DNA of 64,000 nt, taken from positions 62,001-126,000 of the forward strand of contig JADLDI010000087.1 of assembly GCA_020846745.1 (NCBI GenBank), given 5' to 3'. Under the pieces are notes generated by a model. The model searched no databases. It was not told the origin of the DNA and worked only from the letters and a program-made list of their open reading frames with translations. Both the position numbers and the translations under genes were made by a program. This stretch comes from Bryobacterales bacterium. Its GTDB lineage: Bacteria; Acidobacteriota; Terriglobia; Bryobacterales; Bryobacteraceae. Shown in pieces: positions 34,543 to 44,300 of this stretch (positions are counted from its first letter, which is position 1; the number at the start of each line of letters is the position of its first letter).

Positions 34543-34582
34543 AATGGCGCCGTACCCTCTGGTTGGCGCCATTACTGTTTTT
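34543..34582 (+). terminator. Rho-independent terminator
   Basis: AATGGCGCC (34543-34551) pairs perfectly with GGCGCCATT (34565-34573) and is followed by TTTTT at 34578-34582. It ends the small-protein transcript. Its right arm overlaps the stop codon of the convergent phosphatase gene. Confidence 0.8.
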
Positions 34583-35171
34583 CAGGCGGCAAACAGTCTT
34601 CGGGAGTCACGTTCCAGCGAACAACAACGTGCTTACCGTGCTCGAACCCGAGCGTGCTGATGGTGGCCGTTGAGAGCGCGAACAACCGCCCCTGCTGAGG
34701 AGGCAGTCCGAGCCACATTGCCGCCACAATGCGCAGTAGGTGGCCGTGCGAAAACAGCAGCACATCGCCGTCGGCGTGCATCGCACGGTCGATCACATCC
34801 AGCGCGCGTGCCGCTACCTGCGTAATCGTCTCACCGCCGGGAACGCCATCGTTCCACAAGTCCCACCAGGGATTTTTGTTGTGAATCGAAGCGGTGGTGA
34901 CACCTTCGTACTCGCCGTAATCCCACTCGCGCAGATTGGGGTCCGGTTGAACGCGATCGCCAAAACCGGCCATTTGGCATGTGTCCCAGGCGCGCTGTAA
35001 CGGACTCGACAGGACGAGCGCAAATGAGCGCCCCCGCAGAGCCTCGCCTATTAACGCAGCCTGCTGCTCACCATGCGGAGTAAGGGCGATGTCGGTCCGG
35101 CCGGTATGCTGGCCCGACAACGACCATTTCGTTTCACCATGACGGGCCAGCCAGATGCGCTGAGGAGGCAC
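34572..35171 (-). CDS. Histidine phosphatase family protein
   Basis: The 199-residue cytoplasmic protein has the phosphohistidine motif LARHGETKWSLSGQHTGRTD at the N-terminus, and SSPLQRAWDTC. The second catalytic His is in LLFSHGHLLRIVAA, and the acid E-W/E-Y is in REWDYGEYEGV. These place it among phosphoglycerate-mutase-like phosphatases such as acid phosphatases of small phosphoesters. True mutase activity is unlikely given its short length. The start is a GTG preceded by a weak ribosome site. The upstream gene ends 18 nt away, so the two could share a transcript. Confidence 0.88.
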   Translation of the reverse strand: MPPQRIWLARHGETKWSLSGQHTGRTDIALTPHGEQQAALIGEALRGRSFALVLSSPLQRAWDTCQMAGFGDRVQPDPNLREWDYGEYEGVTTASIHNKNPWWDLWNDGVPGGETITQVAARALDVIDRAMHADGDVLLFSHGHLLRIVAAMWLGLPPQQGRLFALSTATISTLGFEHGKHVVVRWNVTPEDCLPPEKQ

Positions 35172-35189
35172 CCTTGTAGAGTAACGCCT

Positions 35190-35969
35190 CTACAATTCCA
35201 GGCGGCCGTGATAGGTCATGGTTCGCAGCTTGAATTGCTGCTCAATCCGGATGCTGCCCGCCGTGCCGAGAAACTGAATCGTGCCATCCTCCGGACCGAT
35301 ATCGTCGAACTTCGGAAACTTCAGCGTCGCGATCAGGTGCATTCCCTGTTCGGGAATCTCCACCGACGTCGCGGACAACGGCCGTTGCCCTTTCAGGAAA
35401 AGACGCGCGGATTTCTTCAGTCCATCCGCCAGCCACTTGGGTCCTTGCGAGATGGACGTCGTCGGGAACCCCGCAACTTCCACTACGTACTCTTTTGGCT
35501 TGGCCGCCAGCAATTCGACAGCCCGCGGATTATCGAGACCGGTGCGGCCAAACTCACTCAATGCCAGCGCCTGGCGAATCGGAAGCGCCGAGGCGAACCG
35601 CACCGTGAGATACATCTCGGTGCGTGTCGCCTGCGGAGGCGGCAACCGGGTATCCTCCGGCCGTGGATAACCGCCTCCAGTCGACCCCGGACCGCCCCCG
35701 CCGGGCCATCCGCCACCGCCCGTACTGGTGCGCGGCAACCGGCCGGGCAGCGGCATCTCGCCGATCTGGAAACTCTGCGTCATGCCCTTGTTCGGCGCGG
35801 GCTGCCACATAAACTTCACCGTCGACGATCGTGCCCAAGGCGAATCGGTCAACAGGTCGTCGACAAACTCCGTGCTCCAGTTCGGAAACGCCGGCTGCTC
35901 CCACGATTTGGCCAGGGCAACCGGGGCGGCTGTAAGCGCGCACACAAATATCCTTCGCGTGATGAGCAA
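35190..35969 (-). CDS. Exported protein of unknown function
   Basis: I do not recognise the family. The protein (~259 residues from a TTG giving MLITRRIFVCALTAAPVALA) appears to be exported. The frame extends 27 codons further upstream to an ATG at 36050, but the signal peptide favours the TTG; this choice is uncertain. Residues about 80-125 form a Gly/Pro-rich linker (GGGWPGGGGPGSTGGGYP) between two ordered halves. The first contains SWEQPAFPNWSTEFVDDLLT and SPWARSSTVKFMW; the second is beta-rich and contains YVVEVAGFPTT. Gene order next to a phosphatase gives no clue to role. Confidence 0.55.
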   Translation of the reverse strand: MLITRRIFVCALTAAPVALAKSWEQPAFPNWSTEFVDDLLTDSPWARSSTVKFMWQPAPNKGMTQSFQIGEMPLPGRLPRTSTGGGGWPGGGGPGSTGGGYPRPEDTRLPPPQATRTEMYLTVRFASALPIRQALALSEFGRTGLDNPRAVELLAAKPKEYVVEVAGFPTTSISQGPKWLADGLKKSARLFLKGQRPLSATSVEIPEQGMHLIATLKFPKFDDIGPEDGTIQFLGTAGSIRIEQQFKLRTMTYHGRLEL

Positions 35970-36062
35970 GTGGAAATTCCGTCCAAATGTAAGTACGCGA
36001 GCGGCCACACGGCCGTTGCGGAGCGCCGTGTAAAGAAGTGCAAAGCGCACCGCTCCGTTCGC

Positions 36063-36082
36063 GGCCGACCTCCCGGTCGGCC
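36063..36082. repeat. Perfect inverted repeat
   Basis: GGCCGACC and GGTCGGCC form an 8-bp perfect stem with a TCCC loop, in the gap between two minus-strand genes. There is no T-run, so it is not a classical terminator. It may be a repeat element or a transcript-stabilising hairpin. Confidence 0.5.
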
Positions 36083-36146
36083 TCCCGACGGCTGAGACAT
36101 TCCTGTCGCGCTACATCAACCGCACCCTCACCGAAATCGGCGAACC

Positions 36147-36926
36147 CTAATGAGTGGACGGCAAACCCGAGGCGATCGCCGTCGCCGCGGAACTGCACCG
36201 CGGATGGCCCCAGCCGCCCGCGCTGCCCCCATTGGCGCCCAGCGTGGAGATGTCGTACACAATGTTGTCCTTGCGATCGGTGTCGCCGCTTACGCCGGCG
36301 GGTACGTAGTCCAATGCGAGGTTGTTGCGGGTGCGCCAAGCGATATTGTGATCGGCGCAGGACGAGTCGCCGCTAACGCCCAAGCCGCCGACCAGTTTCC
36401 GGCTCGCGGTGTAGAGCGCCAGGCCGCCGCCGAACACGTTGACGCCGCCCACGCGTTCGCCCACCATCGGATCGTCGGGCTGGCCGTACTTGGCGGCGTC
36501 GCCCGCATACGCGTTCGTGGTGTTCACAGGATTCGTGTGAGGCAGCCCGAAAAGACTTCCTCCGGGTTGCACGGCGGAATAGAGGTTAGCGGTTGACAAC
36601 GCCAGCTTCGGCAGGCTGAACGCATTGGCGGCGTTCGCTTTTTGAGCCGATATCACCCGGCTCCCCGGCCATTGGTCGCCCCGGTCGTTCCCGGTGAACG
36701 CAACCGCGCACACGGCGCCATCGCGGTTTACAACCGTCGCCCACATATCGAGATTGAAGCCGCCGTTTGCCTGGCCGCGGGCGCTTTTCAGCGCAGCCTT
36801 CAGTTGCGCGTGCGTCGGCAAGTCCTGGCAGGCGGCACTGCCGCCCGAATTGCCTTGAGCCAACAGGGTGGAACCCGGGATAAGCAGCACCCCGGCCAAT
36901 GACAAGCCCAGTTTAGTAAGTTTCAT
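36147..36926 (-). CDS. Secreted GlcG/HbpS-like haem-binding family protein
   Basis: The 259-residue protein starts with a signal peptide (MKLTKLGLSLAGVLLIPGST), and AAGGAGAG precedes the ATG. The body resembles the GlcG/HbpS (DUF336) fold: LKAALKSARGQANGGFNLDM, then WATVVNRDGAVCAVAFTG, ISAQKANAANAFS and LVGGLGVSGDSSCADHNIAW. HbpS of Streptomyces is an extracellular haem-binding, redox-sensing protein; GlcG itself is a glycolate-operon protein of unknown role. This copy is longer than typical members, with insertions around residues 110-160 and a C-terminal extension carrying a fourth Cys. Haem binding is an inference. Confidence 0.75.
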   Translation of the reverse strand: MKLTKLGLSLAGVLLIPGSTLLAQGNSGGSAACQDLPTHAQLKAALKSARGQANGGFNLDMWATVVNRDGAVCAVAFTGNDRGDQWPGSRVISAQKANAANAFSLPKLALSTANLYSAVQPGGSLFGLPHTNPVNTTNAYAGDAAKYGQPDDPMVGERVGGVNVFGGGLALYTASRKLVGGLGVSGDSSCADHNIAWRTRNNLALDYVPAGVSGDTDRKDNIVYDISTLGANGGSAGGWGHPRCSSAATAIASGLPSTH

Positions 36927-37124
36927 CGACTCTCCTTGAATGGAATCCCTCTGAGGATTGGAACGGCTCTCCGAAGTCCGTCCCAAGTACTATATGCGGT
37001 TTCTTGTAATACCGGCGATCAAATTTTGACTTTTTGGAAAAGAAAATCCGCATAACTTACATCGAAGTGAGATTCACGCATCCGGCCGGCGCAAATCCGC
37101 AAACCGAAGCGGTAGTCTTTTAGA

Positions 37125-37862
37125 ATGGCTTCGACCCGTCCACTGCTCTTCATCGCTCTCGTAACCTCATTCGCCTTCGCGCAGGAGTATCCGCGCTACG
37201 ACATTCGCCGCGCGACCGGCAAGATCAAGATCGACGGCAAACTGAACGAACGCGCCTGGAAGAAGGCCAACGTCGCGACTGACTTCCATTTCAACTGGTA
37301 CACCAGCGGCGCCAAAGAGAAGACCGAGGTTCGCCTGCTGTGGGACGACGAAAAGCTTTACATCGGCTACTACTGCCACGACAAACACATCTCGGCCAAG
37401 GTCGTCGAACGGCACGGACCCGTTTCACTCGACGATTGCGTTGAAGCGTTTATCAGTCCCAACCCCGACCCGCCGCCCGCCGGCAAACGCCCCCACTACT
37501 ACGGCTTTGAGATGAACGTGATCGGCACCATGCTCAACTTCATTCGCGCCGACTGGTGGACCGGCGGCCGGAACTGGGAGCCCGAAGGCGTAGAACTCCA
37601 TACCTCCTACCAAGGGCTGCGTCCCGGCAAAGAAGAATCGCCTCAAGACGACCACTGGATTCTCGAAGTGGCGATTCCCTTCATGACCTTCGCTAAAGAT
37701 GCCAAACACACGCCGCCCCAGGATGGCGACACATGGCGCCTCAACCTGAACCGGTCCGGCGGCAAGACCGACGCGCAATACAGCACCTGGTCGCCCGTCA
37801 AAACTCCCAAGCCCAATTTCCACCGCCCCGAGGATTTCGGCTACGTGACTTTCCGCAAGTGA
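37125..37862 (+). CDS. Secreted CBM9-like carbohydrate-binding family protein
   Basis: The 245-residue protein has a signal peptide (MASTRPLLFIALVTSFAFAQ). One CBM9-like beta-sandwich follows: KIDGKLNERAWKKANVATDF, VRLLWDDEKLYIGYYCHD, LDDCVEAFISPNPDPP and DGDTWRLNLNRSGGKTD. Family 9 modules bind the reducing ends of sugars in xylanases, while many single-domain homologues have no known enzyme attached. There is no catalytic domain here. TAGTCT ends 6 nt before the ATG and no ribosome site is seen. The giant outer-membrane receptors follow, so a role in glycan capture is plausible. Confidence 0.82.
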   Translation: MASTRPLLFIALVTSFAFAQEYPRYDIRRATGKIKIDGKLNERAWKKANVATDFHFNWYTSGAKEKTEVRLLWDDEKLYIGYYCHDKHISAKVVERHGPVSLDDCVEAFISPNPDPPPAGKRPHYYGFEMNVIGTMLNFIRADWWTGGRNWEPEGVELHTSYQGLRPGKEESPQDDHWILEVAIPFMTFAKDAKHTPPQDGDTWRLNLNRSGGKTDAQYSTWSPVKTPKPNFHRPEDFGYVTFRK

Positions 37863-38044
37863 TCTGTACCCGGAAGCGATTGCCAAACCGCTTTTTACCT
37901 GAATGTAAATTACGTCGCGTTCATCCGGACGGACCCCGAAAGGTTCGGCGATTTGGCTTGACCGTACCCGCCCAGTAGTGATATTCCAGACTCATTCTCT
38001 TCGTTCGCGATTAGATTACGTCTAGGATTCTCTGGAGGTCTACA

Positions 38045-41000
38045 GTGTCGTTGATACGGAGTAGCGGGGCTGTTTTTCTTTGCGCATTCGCGCTTCTCGC
38101 CCAGGATACCGGTTCCATCGCGGGCCGTGTGCTCGATCCCCAAGGGGCGGCGGTTCAAACCGCCAAAATCTCGGTTCAGAACACCTTAACCGGAGCCTCT
38201 CGGGAAACCATAACTTCTTCCGACGGAAATTACTCCGTGCCGAATGTGGCCCCGGGAACTTATTCGGTCGCGGCGGAGGCGGCGGGCTTCAAGAAGGCCG
38301 TGGCGCAGTCGGTCCGCGTGGAAGTAGCCCAACGCGCCCAGTTGGATTTCGCGCTCGAAATCGGCGCGGTGGCCGAGACCGTCGAAGTAGAAGCCGCCCT
38401 CCCGCAACTGCAAACGTCCGATTCCCAGTTGAGCGCCGTCATCGACAGCAAGGCAATCGCCGACCTGCCGCTCAACGGCCGCAACTTCACTCAATTGATG
38501 GTGCTGATGGCAGGCTCCACCGAACGCGCCGGCGGCACCGTTGCGGGCCACTATGCCGAGCGTGCCTCCGGCACCGCCTTCTCCGTCAACGGTCACCGCC
38601 AAACCGCGAATCAGTTCTTGATCGACGGGTTCATGGCGAAAGAAGTTCAACACGGTACCAACTCCGTCGAGCCGATCATTGACGCGCTCCAGGAGTTCCG
38701 TGTCCAGACATCCAACTACTCGGCCGAGTTCGGCACCGAAGCCGGCGGACAAATCAACGCGGTGCTCAAATCCGGAACCAACCAGTTCCACGGCTCGGCC
38801 TGGGAGTTCCTCCGCAACGACAAACTTGACGCAAACAACTTCTTCAACAATCGGGCAGGGGTCGGGCGTCCCGGTTTCCGCCGCAACCAGTGGGGCATTG
38901 CGGGCGGCGGTCCCATCATCCTGCCGAAATATAACGGTAAGAACAAAACGTTTATCTTCGGCGCTTACGAAGGCACCAAGATCGTCAAAGGCATCACACA
39001 AACTACCACCGTACCGACCGAAGCCCAGCGTGCCGGCAACTTTGGTTCGCTTGCGGTAACCGACCCGCTGACCGGCCTTCCCTTCCCCGGCAACGCGATT
39101 CCCGCCAATCGCCAAAACCCGATTACCACGGCCATCCTCAACAAATACGTGCCGTTGCCCAATGCGAGCGGGACGTTCAACTACATCTCCACCTTTCCGC
39201 AGACGCTCGATGTGACGCAATTCAATTGGAAGATCGACCATCGCTTCTCGGATAAGGATTCGATCTTCGGTCACTATATCTTCGAGGACACTGCCTTCCG
39301 TTATCCCAAACTCTTCCCCACCGACGACGCCAAGCAGGCGCTACGCGGCCAAAACGCTTTGATTGCCTACAACCACATCTTTGGACCCCGCACCGTCAAC
39401 GAGGCTCGCGTCGGCTTCACACGGTTTATCCAAAACGAAACGCAGGGCCGCGCCGGTCAATCCAACGTCGCCGCCGAACTCGGCATGCAAGGCCTCTGCG
39501 AGTTTCCCTCGTGCTGGGGCATTCCGCAAATGTCGGTGACAGGTTTCGCCCAGTTCGGCGAGCATGGCGGACAGGCCGTCAGCGGTCCGCGCGCCTGGCG
39601 CAACGAAGCGTTCCAATTCCAGGACAGCATCTATCACACCAAAGGCGCGCATAGCCTCAAAGCCGGCATCATCGTCCGCCGCCACCGCGACAACTTCCCC
39701 GAAGCGATTTACCCGCGCGGGGCGTACTCGTTTAACGGATTCCTCACCGGGCAGCCGTTTGGCGACTATTTGTTAGGATTTCCGCGCAACACCCAAGCCA
39801 GCATCGATATCTTCTCGCCGCATTTCCGCTACACCGTGCTCGAGCCGTGGTTCCAGGACGACTGGCGCGTCAACAGCGAACTCACCATCAACCTGGGCTT
39901 GCGTTGGGAATGGCAAGGCCGCCCGGTATCGAGGGACGGCACCATTTCAACCGTCTACTTTGAAAACGGCGCGGGCCGCCTGTTGACCGGCAAGAACCCC
40001 TCCCCGCTGCCACCCGCCCTGGCCTATAACGACAACAACAACTTCGCGCCGCGCATCGGACTGGCGTATTCTCCGAAATTGCTCAAAGGCAAAACGGTTA
40101 TCCGCTCCGCCTACGGCATTTTCTACCAGCGCGAAGCCGCGAACACCTGGGTGGACCTCGCTATCAACGACCCCTTCATCCGCCAGACCAATATCAATCT
40201 CGACACCACACCATCAAGTCCCTACTACTTCCAGAAGTTCAGCCTTTCGCGCCCGCTCGCCCTCGCCCCGCCCGTTCCGCTGCTCGTCTTCTCCGTCGAT
40301 CCGAACTGGCGCGAAGGACAGATTCACCAGTGGAACTTCAACATCCAGCAGCAGCTCGGCGGCAGCACCGTGCTGCAGGTGAGCTATGTCGGCAACCGCG
40401 GCCTGCGCCTGCCCTGGGCCACGCTCCCCAATCAACCCGAACCGGGTCCCGGTCCGGTCGATCCACGCCGGCCCTATAAGAACTTCGGCCAGATCAACGG
40501 CCTCGGGTCCGGCGGCGATTCCTACTATCACGGCCTTCAGATTCAGGCGGAAAAGCGCTATTCCAACGGCCTTCAATTCATCCTCGGATACACAAAAGGC
40601 AAATGCATTTCGACGTCTGACTCGACGTTTGTCGGCGAAGGCACGTCAATCCAGAACGGCCGCGACTTCAGCCAGCAGCGCGGCCTTTGCACCCAGCACT
40701 TCGACCAGCGCTTCACCGGCAGCTTTGTCTTCGACCTGCCCTGGGGCCGCGGCCGAAAGTTCCTCGGCAACATGTCGCGTCCGCTCGACATTATCATCGG
40801 CAACTGGCAGATGAACGGTATCTACACCGCACGTAGCGGCTCGCCCTTTACCGTCACCCAACCCGGCGACGCGCCCAACACCGGCGACGGCTCGGGCCGC
40901 CCCGATACGGTAGGCAATCCCAACCAGATCGACAGCCGCAATATCGACCGCTATTTCAACACGTCCGCCTTCGCGCCCGCCGCCCCCTTCCGCTGGGGCA

Positions 41001-41239
41001 CCACCGGCCGTAACACCGTCATGGGTCCGGGCATTAATAACTGGGACCTCTCCCTGTTTAAGAACATCCCGCTCACCGAACAGATGAAAGTGCAATTTCG
41101 AGCCGAGTTTTTCAACGCCTTCAACCGCGCCGAGTTCGGCTTCCCCGGATCGAGCATCAATACCGCTCAATTTGGGCGCATTTCCGGCACCTCCCGCGAC
41201 CCCCGCGACATCCAGATGTCGTTGAAATTTCTCTGGTAG
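38045..41239 (+). CDS. Oar-like TonB-dependent receptor, regulatory-domain type
   Basis: The 1064-residue outer-membrane protein has a signal peptide and then a carboxypeptidase-regulatory-like beta-sandwich (about 20-110; GSIAGRVLDPQGAAVQTAKI, DGNYSVPNVAPGTYSVAAEA). A plug region follows (about 115-240; ADLPLNGRNFTQLMVLMAGS, VQTSNYSAEFGTEAGGQINA), then a long beta-barrel with alternating aromatic strands. It ends in MSLKFLW, an aromatic C-terminus suited to BAM insertion. This is the abundant acidobacterial Oar-like family, thought to import large substrates or act in adhesion. The GTG start has GGAGG upstream. A second, 1232-residue member follows after 103 nt. Confidence 0.9.
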   Translation: MSLIRSSGAVFLCAFALLAQDTGSIAGRVLDPQGAAVQTAKISVQNTLTGASRETITSSDGNYSVPNVAPGTYSVAAEAAGFKKAVAQSVRVEVAQRAQLDFALEIGAVAETVEVEAALPQLQTSDSQLSAVIDSKAIADLPLNGRNFTQLMVLMAGSTERAGGTVAGHYAERASGTAFSVNGHRQTANQFLIDGFMAKEVQHGTNSVEPIIDALQEFRVQTSNYSAEFGTEAGGQINAVLKSGTNQFHGSAWEFLRNDKLDANNFFNNRAGVGRPGFRRNQWGIAGGGPIILPKYNGKNKTFIFGAYEGTKIVKGITQTTTVPTEAQRAGNFGSLAVTDPLTGLPFPGNAIPANRQNPITTAILNKYVPLPNASGTFNYISTFPQTLDVTQFNWKIDHRFSDKDSIFGHYIFEDTAFRYPKLFPTDDAKQALRGQNALIAYNHIFGPRTVNEARVGFTRFIQNETQGRAGQSNVAAELGMQGLCEFPSCWGIPQMSVTGFAQFGEHGGQAVSGPRAWRNEAFQFQDSIYHTKGAHSLKAGIIVRRHRDNFPEAIYPRGAYSFNGFLTGQPFGDYLLGFPRNTQASIDIFSPHFRYTVLEPWFQDDWRVNSELTINLGLRWEWQGRPVSRDGTISTVYFENGAGRLLTGKNPSPLPPALAYNDNNNFAPRIGLAYSPKLLKGKTVIRSAYGIFYQREAANTWVDLAINDPFIRQTNINLDTTPSSPYYFQKFSLSRPLALAPPVPLLVFSVDPNWREGQIHQWNFNIQQQLGGSTVLQVSYVGNRGLRLPWATLPNQPEPGPGPVDPRRPYKNFGQINGLGSGGDSYYHGLQIQAEKRYSNGLQFILGYTKGKCISTSDSTFVGEGTSIQNGRDFSQQRGLCTQHFDQRFTGSFVFDLPWGRGRKFLGNMSRPLDIIIGNWQMNGIYTARSGSPFTVTQPGDAPNTGDGSGRPDTVGNPNQIDSRNIDRYFNTSAFAPAAPFRWGTTGRNTVMGPGINNWDLSLFKNIPLTEQMKVQFRAEFFNAFNRAEFGFPGSSINTAQFGRISGTSRDPRDIQMSLKFLW

Positions 41240-41263
41240 CAAACCGATTAGTGAACCGCCAGA

Positions 41264-41313
41264 GGGGTGAGATGGTAAAAAGTAGCCTTGCTTTAATCTC
41301 ACCCCTTGTTTAA
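41264..41313 (+). terminator. Possible terminator between the two receptors
   Basis: GGGGTGAGAT (41264-41273) pairs perfectly with ATCTCACCCC (41296-41305) around a 22-nt loop. CTTGTTT follows, a poor T-run. It is located 25 nt after the first receptor gene, so it may end or attenuate that transcript. Confidence 0.5.
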
Positions 41314-41342
41314 ACGTCCAAAGCCCTTTATAGTTGCACGAT

Positions 41343-44300
41343 ATGCTGCTTTTGCGATTGCTTATCGTACTGGGGTCGATGTTCTTCGGAACCGCCGCCC
41401 TCTGCCTTGCACAATCGGGCACAGGCGCCGTTCAGGGCACCGTCAAGGATGCCACGGGAGCGGTTATTCCAAAGGCGAAAGTCACCGTGGTTCACACCGC
41501 CACCGCGCGGCAGTTCAACACGGAGACGAATGAAGTAGGGTTCTTCCTGTTACCCGCCATGCAGAGCGGGGCTTACCAGGTAACAATTGAGTTTGCCGGC
41601 ATGGAAACCTGGAAAGGCGAGTTGACGCTCGTCTCCGGCCAGTCTGCCATGCTCGACCCGGTTCTCAAAGCCGGAACAACCGCAACTTCGATCACCGTTG
41701 CGGGCGACGTGACCCCGCTCGTCACCACCACCAACGCGACCGTCGCCACGGTCCTGGAGCGCCAGCGTATTGAGCAATTGCCGCTCAATGGCCGCTTCAT
41801 CACAAACTTGATTTACATGGCGACTCCCGGTGTGGAGTCGGGCTCTGTGCCGCGAGTGTACGGCCTGCGTTATGCCACGGAACTCCTGCAGGATGGCGCT
41901 GTTCTCGAGAACCGCGAATGGCAGTCGCTGCCCGCGCGTCCGCCGGGAATCGACACCATCGGCGAGTTCCGCGCGGAAACCAATAACTCGTCCGCGAAGT
42001 TCAACCGGCCCGGTACGTTCATGCTCACCACCAAGTCTGGCACGAACGAGGTCCACGGCTCGATCTTCGAAACCCACCGCAACAGCGGTTTCGGCGTCGC
42101 TCGCGCCCGGCAGGATACGTTTCTCAAACCGCCGCATCTGGTCCGGAACGAGTTTGGCGCGTCAGTAGGCGCTCCCGTGTTCATCCCCAAGCTTTACAAC
42201 GGCCGCAACCGCACCTTCTTCTTCTTCGCCTACGAAGGCTACCAGTTGCGCCAGGCATCAACGCGCCAGATCAACGTTCCGACGCAGGCGATGCGGAGCG
42301 GCGATTTCTCCGGACTTATCGACAGCGCGGGACGCCGGTTCACCTTATACGATCCGTCGACAACCAACGCACAGTGGGGCCGCACACCGTTTGTGAATAA
42401 CCAGATTCCCGTGTCGCGCCAGTCTCCGTTATCGAAGTACCTATACGGCATCACCCCCATGCCGACGACGGCGGAGAATCCCCTGATTGGCGTGAACTGG
42501 ACGGGTACCGGCTTCAACAATACGCGGCAGCACACCGAGACGCTTCGTGTGGATCACCGCGTTAGCGACCGGACGAACCTGTTCTTCCGCTATTCCCACA
42601 GTCCCGCGAGAACAGAACTTACGAGCAATCCCTACAACCAGTCGCCCACGACGCTCGACGGCCGCGCAAACGCCTACATGGATGAAGGCGTTAACGATAG
42701 CGGCATCGCGAACCTCACCCATAATTTCTCCCCCACGTTTTTCAGCGAGACCCAAGTGTCGGTTGCGCGCGACTATCGCGGGCAACTGCCTTATACCGGG
42801 ACCGCGGAAATCGCATCGGGCCTGGGACTTCCGAATCCGTTCAACGGCGTCGGCTTCCCGCGAATCCCGTATGCCATCTCTTCCAGCACCGGCGGCGGCA
42901 TGAGTTACGACTCGTCCATCAATCCGACCATCAACTACGGCCGAATTTATAACTTCGACGAAAACCTAACGAAAATCCACGGCCGGCATGAAATCCAGTT
43001 CGGCGGGCGCATGCGCTTTGAACAACTCGAAACGCTCAACGACCAGCAGATCTCGCAAGGGCAGGTGGACTTCGCGAGCGTGAACGCGACCGGTCTTTAC
43101 GATCCGACCTCCGGCACTGCCTATTCGGCTGCGCCCTTCACGGGCCACACTGCCGCGAACTTCTACATGGGATTAGGCGGCGCTTACTCGGCCCGATTTA
43201 ACCGTTCGTGGTACCGTCCCCGGGTCCGCGAATATGCCCTCTATATTCAGGACAACTTCAAGGTCAACTCCCGTTTGACATTGAACTTCGGCTTACGCTG
43301 GGAGTTCAACAGCCCGATCAACGAGCGCGACGGTCAGTTGTTCGGCTTTGACGAGAAGACAAAGTCGATCATCCTGGGCCGGCCGTTGCAGGAGATGGTG
43401 GCGGCCAAGAACGTCCTGCCGGCCATCTATAATGCCTACCAGAATCTCGGTGTTAAGTTCACCACTGCCGACCAGGCTGGGTTGCCGTCCACCCTGGTGT
43501 ACTCCAACAAGTGGGACTTCGGCCCGCGCACCGGCTTTGCCTACCGCCTCGGTTCCGGCAACCGGACCACCGTCGTTCGCGGCGGCTACTCGATCTTTGC
43601 TTATCCGGAATCGCTCCGCCTGTTCTCCGGCCAAGTCGCCAACAGCATGCCTGGATTGGGCACACTTTCCTACAACCTCGACGATGCCACCCAGAGCCCG
43701 GACGGATTGCCGAACTACAATCTCCGTTCGGTGCCGAACATCGTTGCCGGCGTGAACAGTTCGCAGGTGCTCGACGTGAACCGCGTGACGGGCATCACGC
43801 GTGGCAGCGGCAGCCTGTATTACATGGATCCGAACCAACCCACCGCTCGCGCTCACCAGTGGAACTTCATGATCGAGCGCGAGTTGTTCTCCAACACCGT
43901 CGCCAAGGTCGGCTACATCGGGACCCACGGCACCCGCATGTCGCAATGGTATTCGCTCAACGATAACCAGCCCGGCTATGTCTGGTACCAGACCACCAAG
44001 CAGCCATTCCCAACAGGCGAATTCGCCAACGTCGCGCGCCGCCTCTACGATCAGCAGGTCTACGGCGCCATGCAGCGGTATCAGAAGACCGGTTGGTCGA
44101 ACTTCAACGGCATCCAGTTGGAGTTCGAACACCGCTATTCGAAGGGCTATGCCTTCCAGGTCTTCTATGTCATGAGCAACGCCATGCGCGTGGCGGGCGA
44201 CGGCTGGCGCGACGACACCATGCGTCCTGCAGCCTACTACCTGCCCGGCGCGGTCCCGACCGACGATCAGGCGCGCAACCGCCTGCTCTATTACCGCCGC

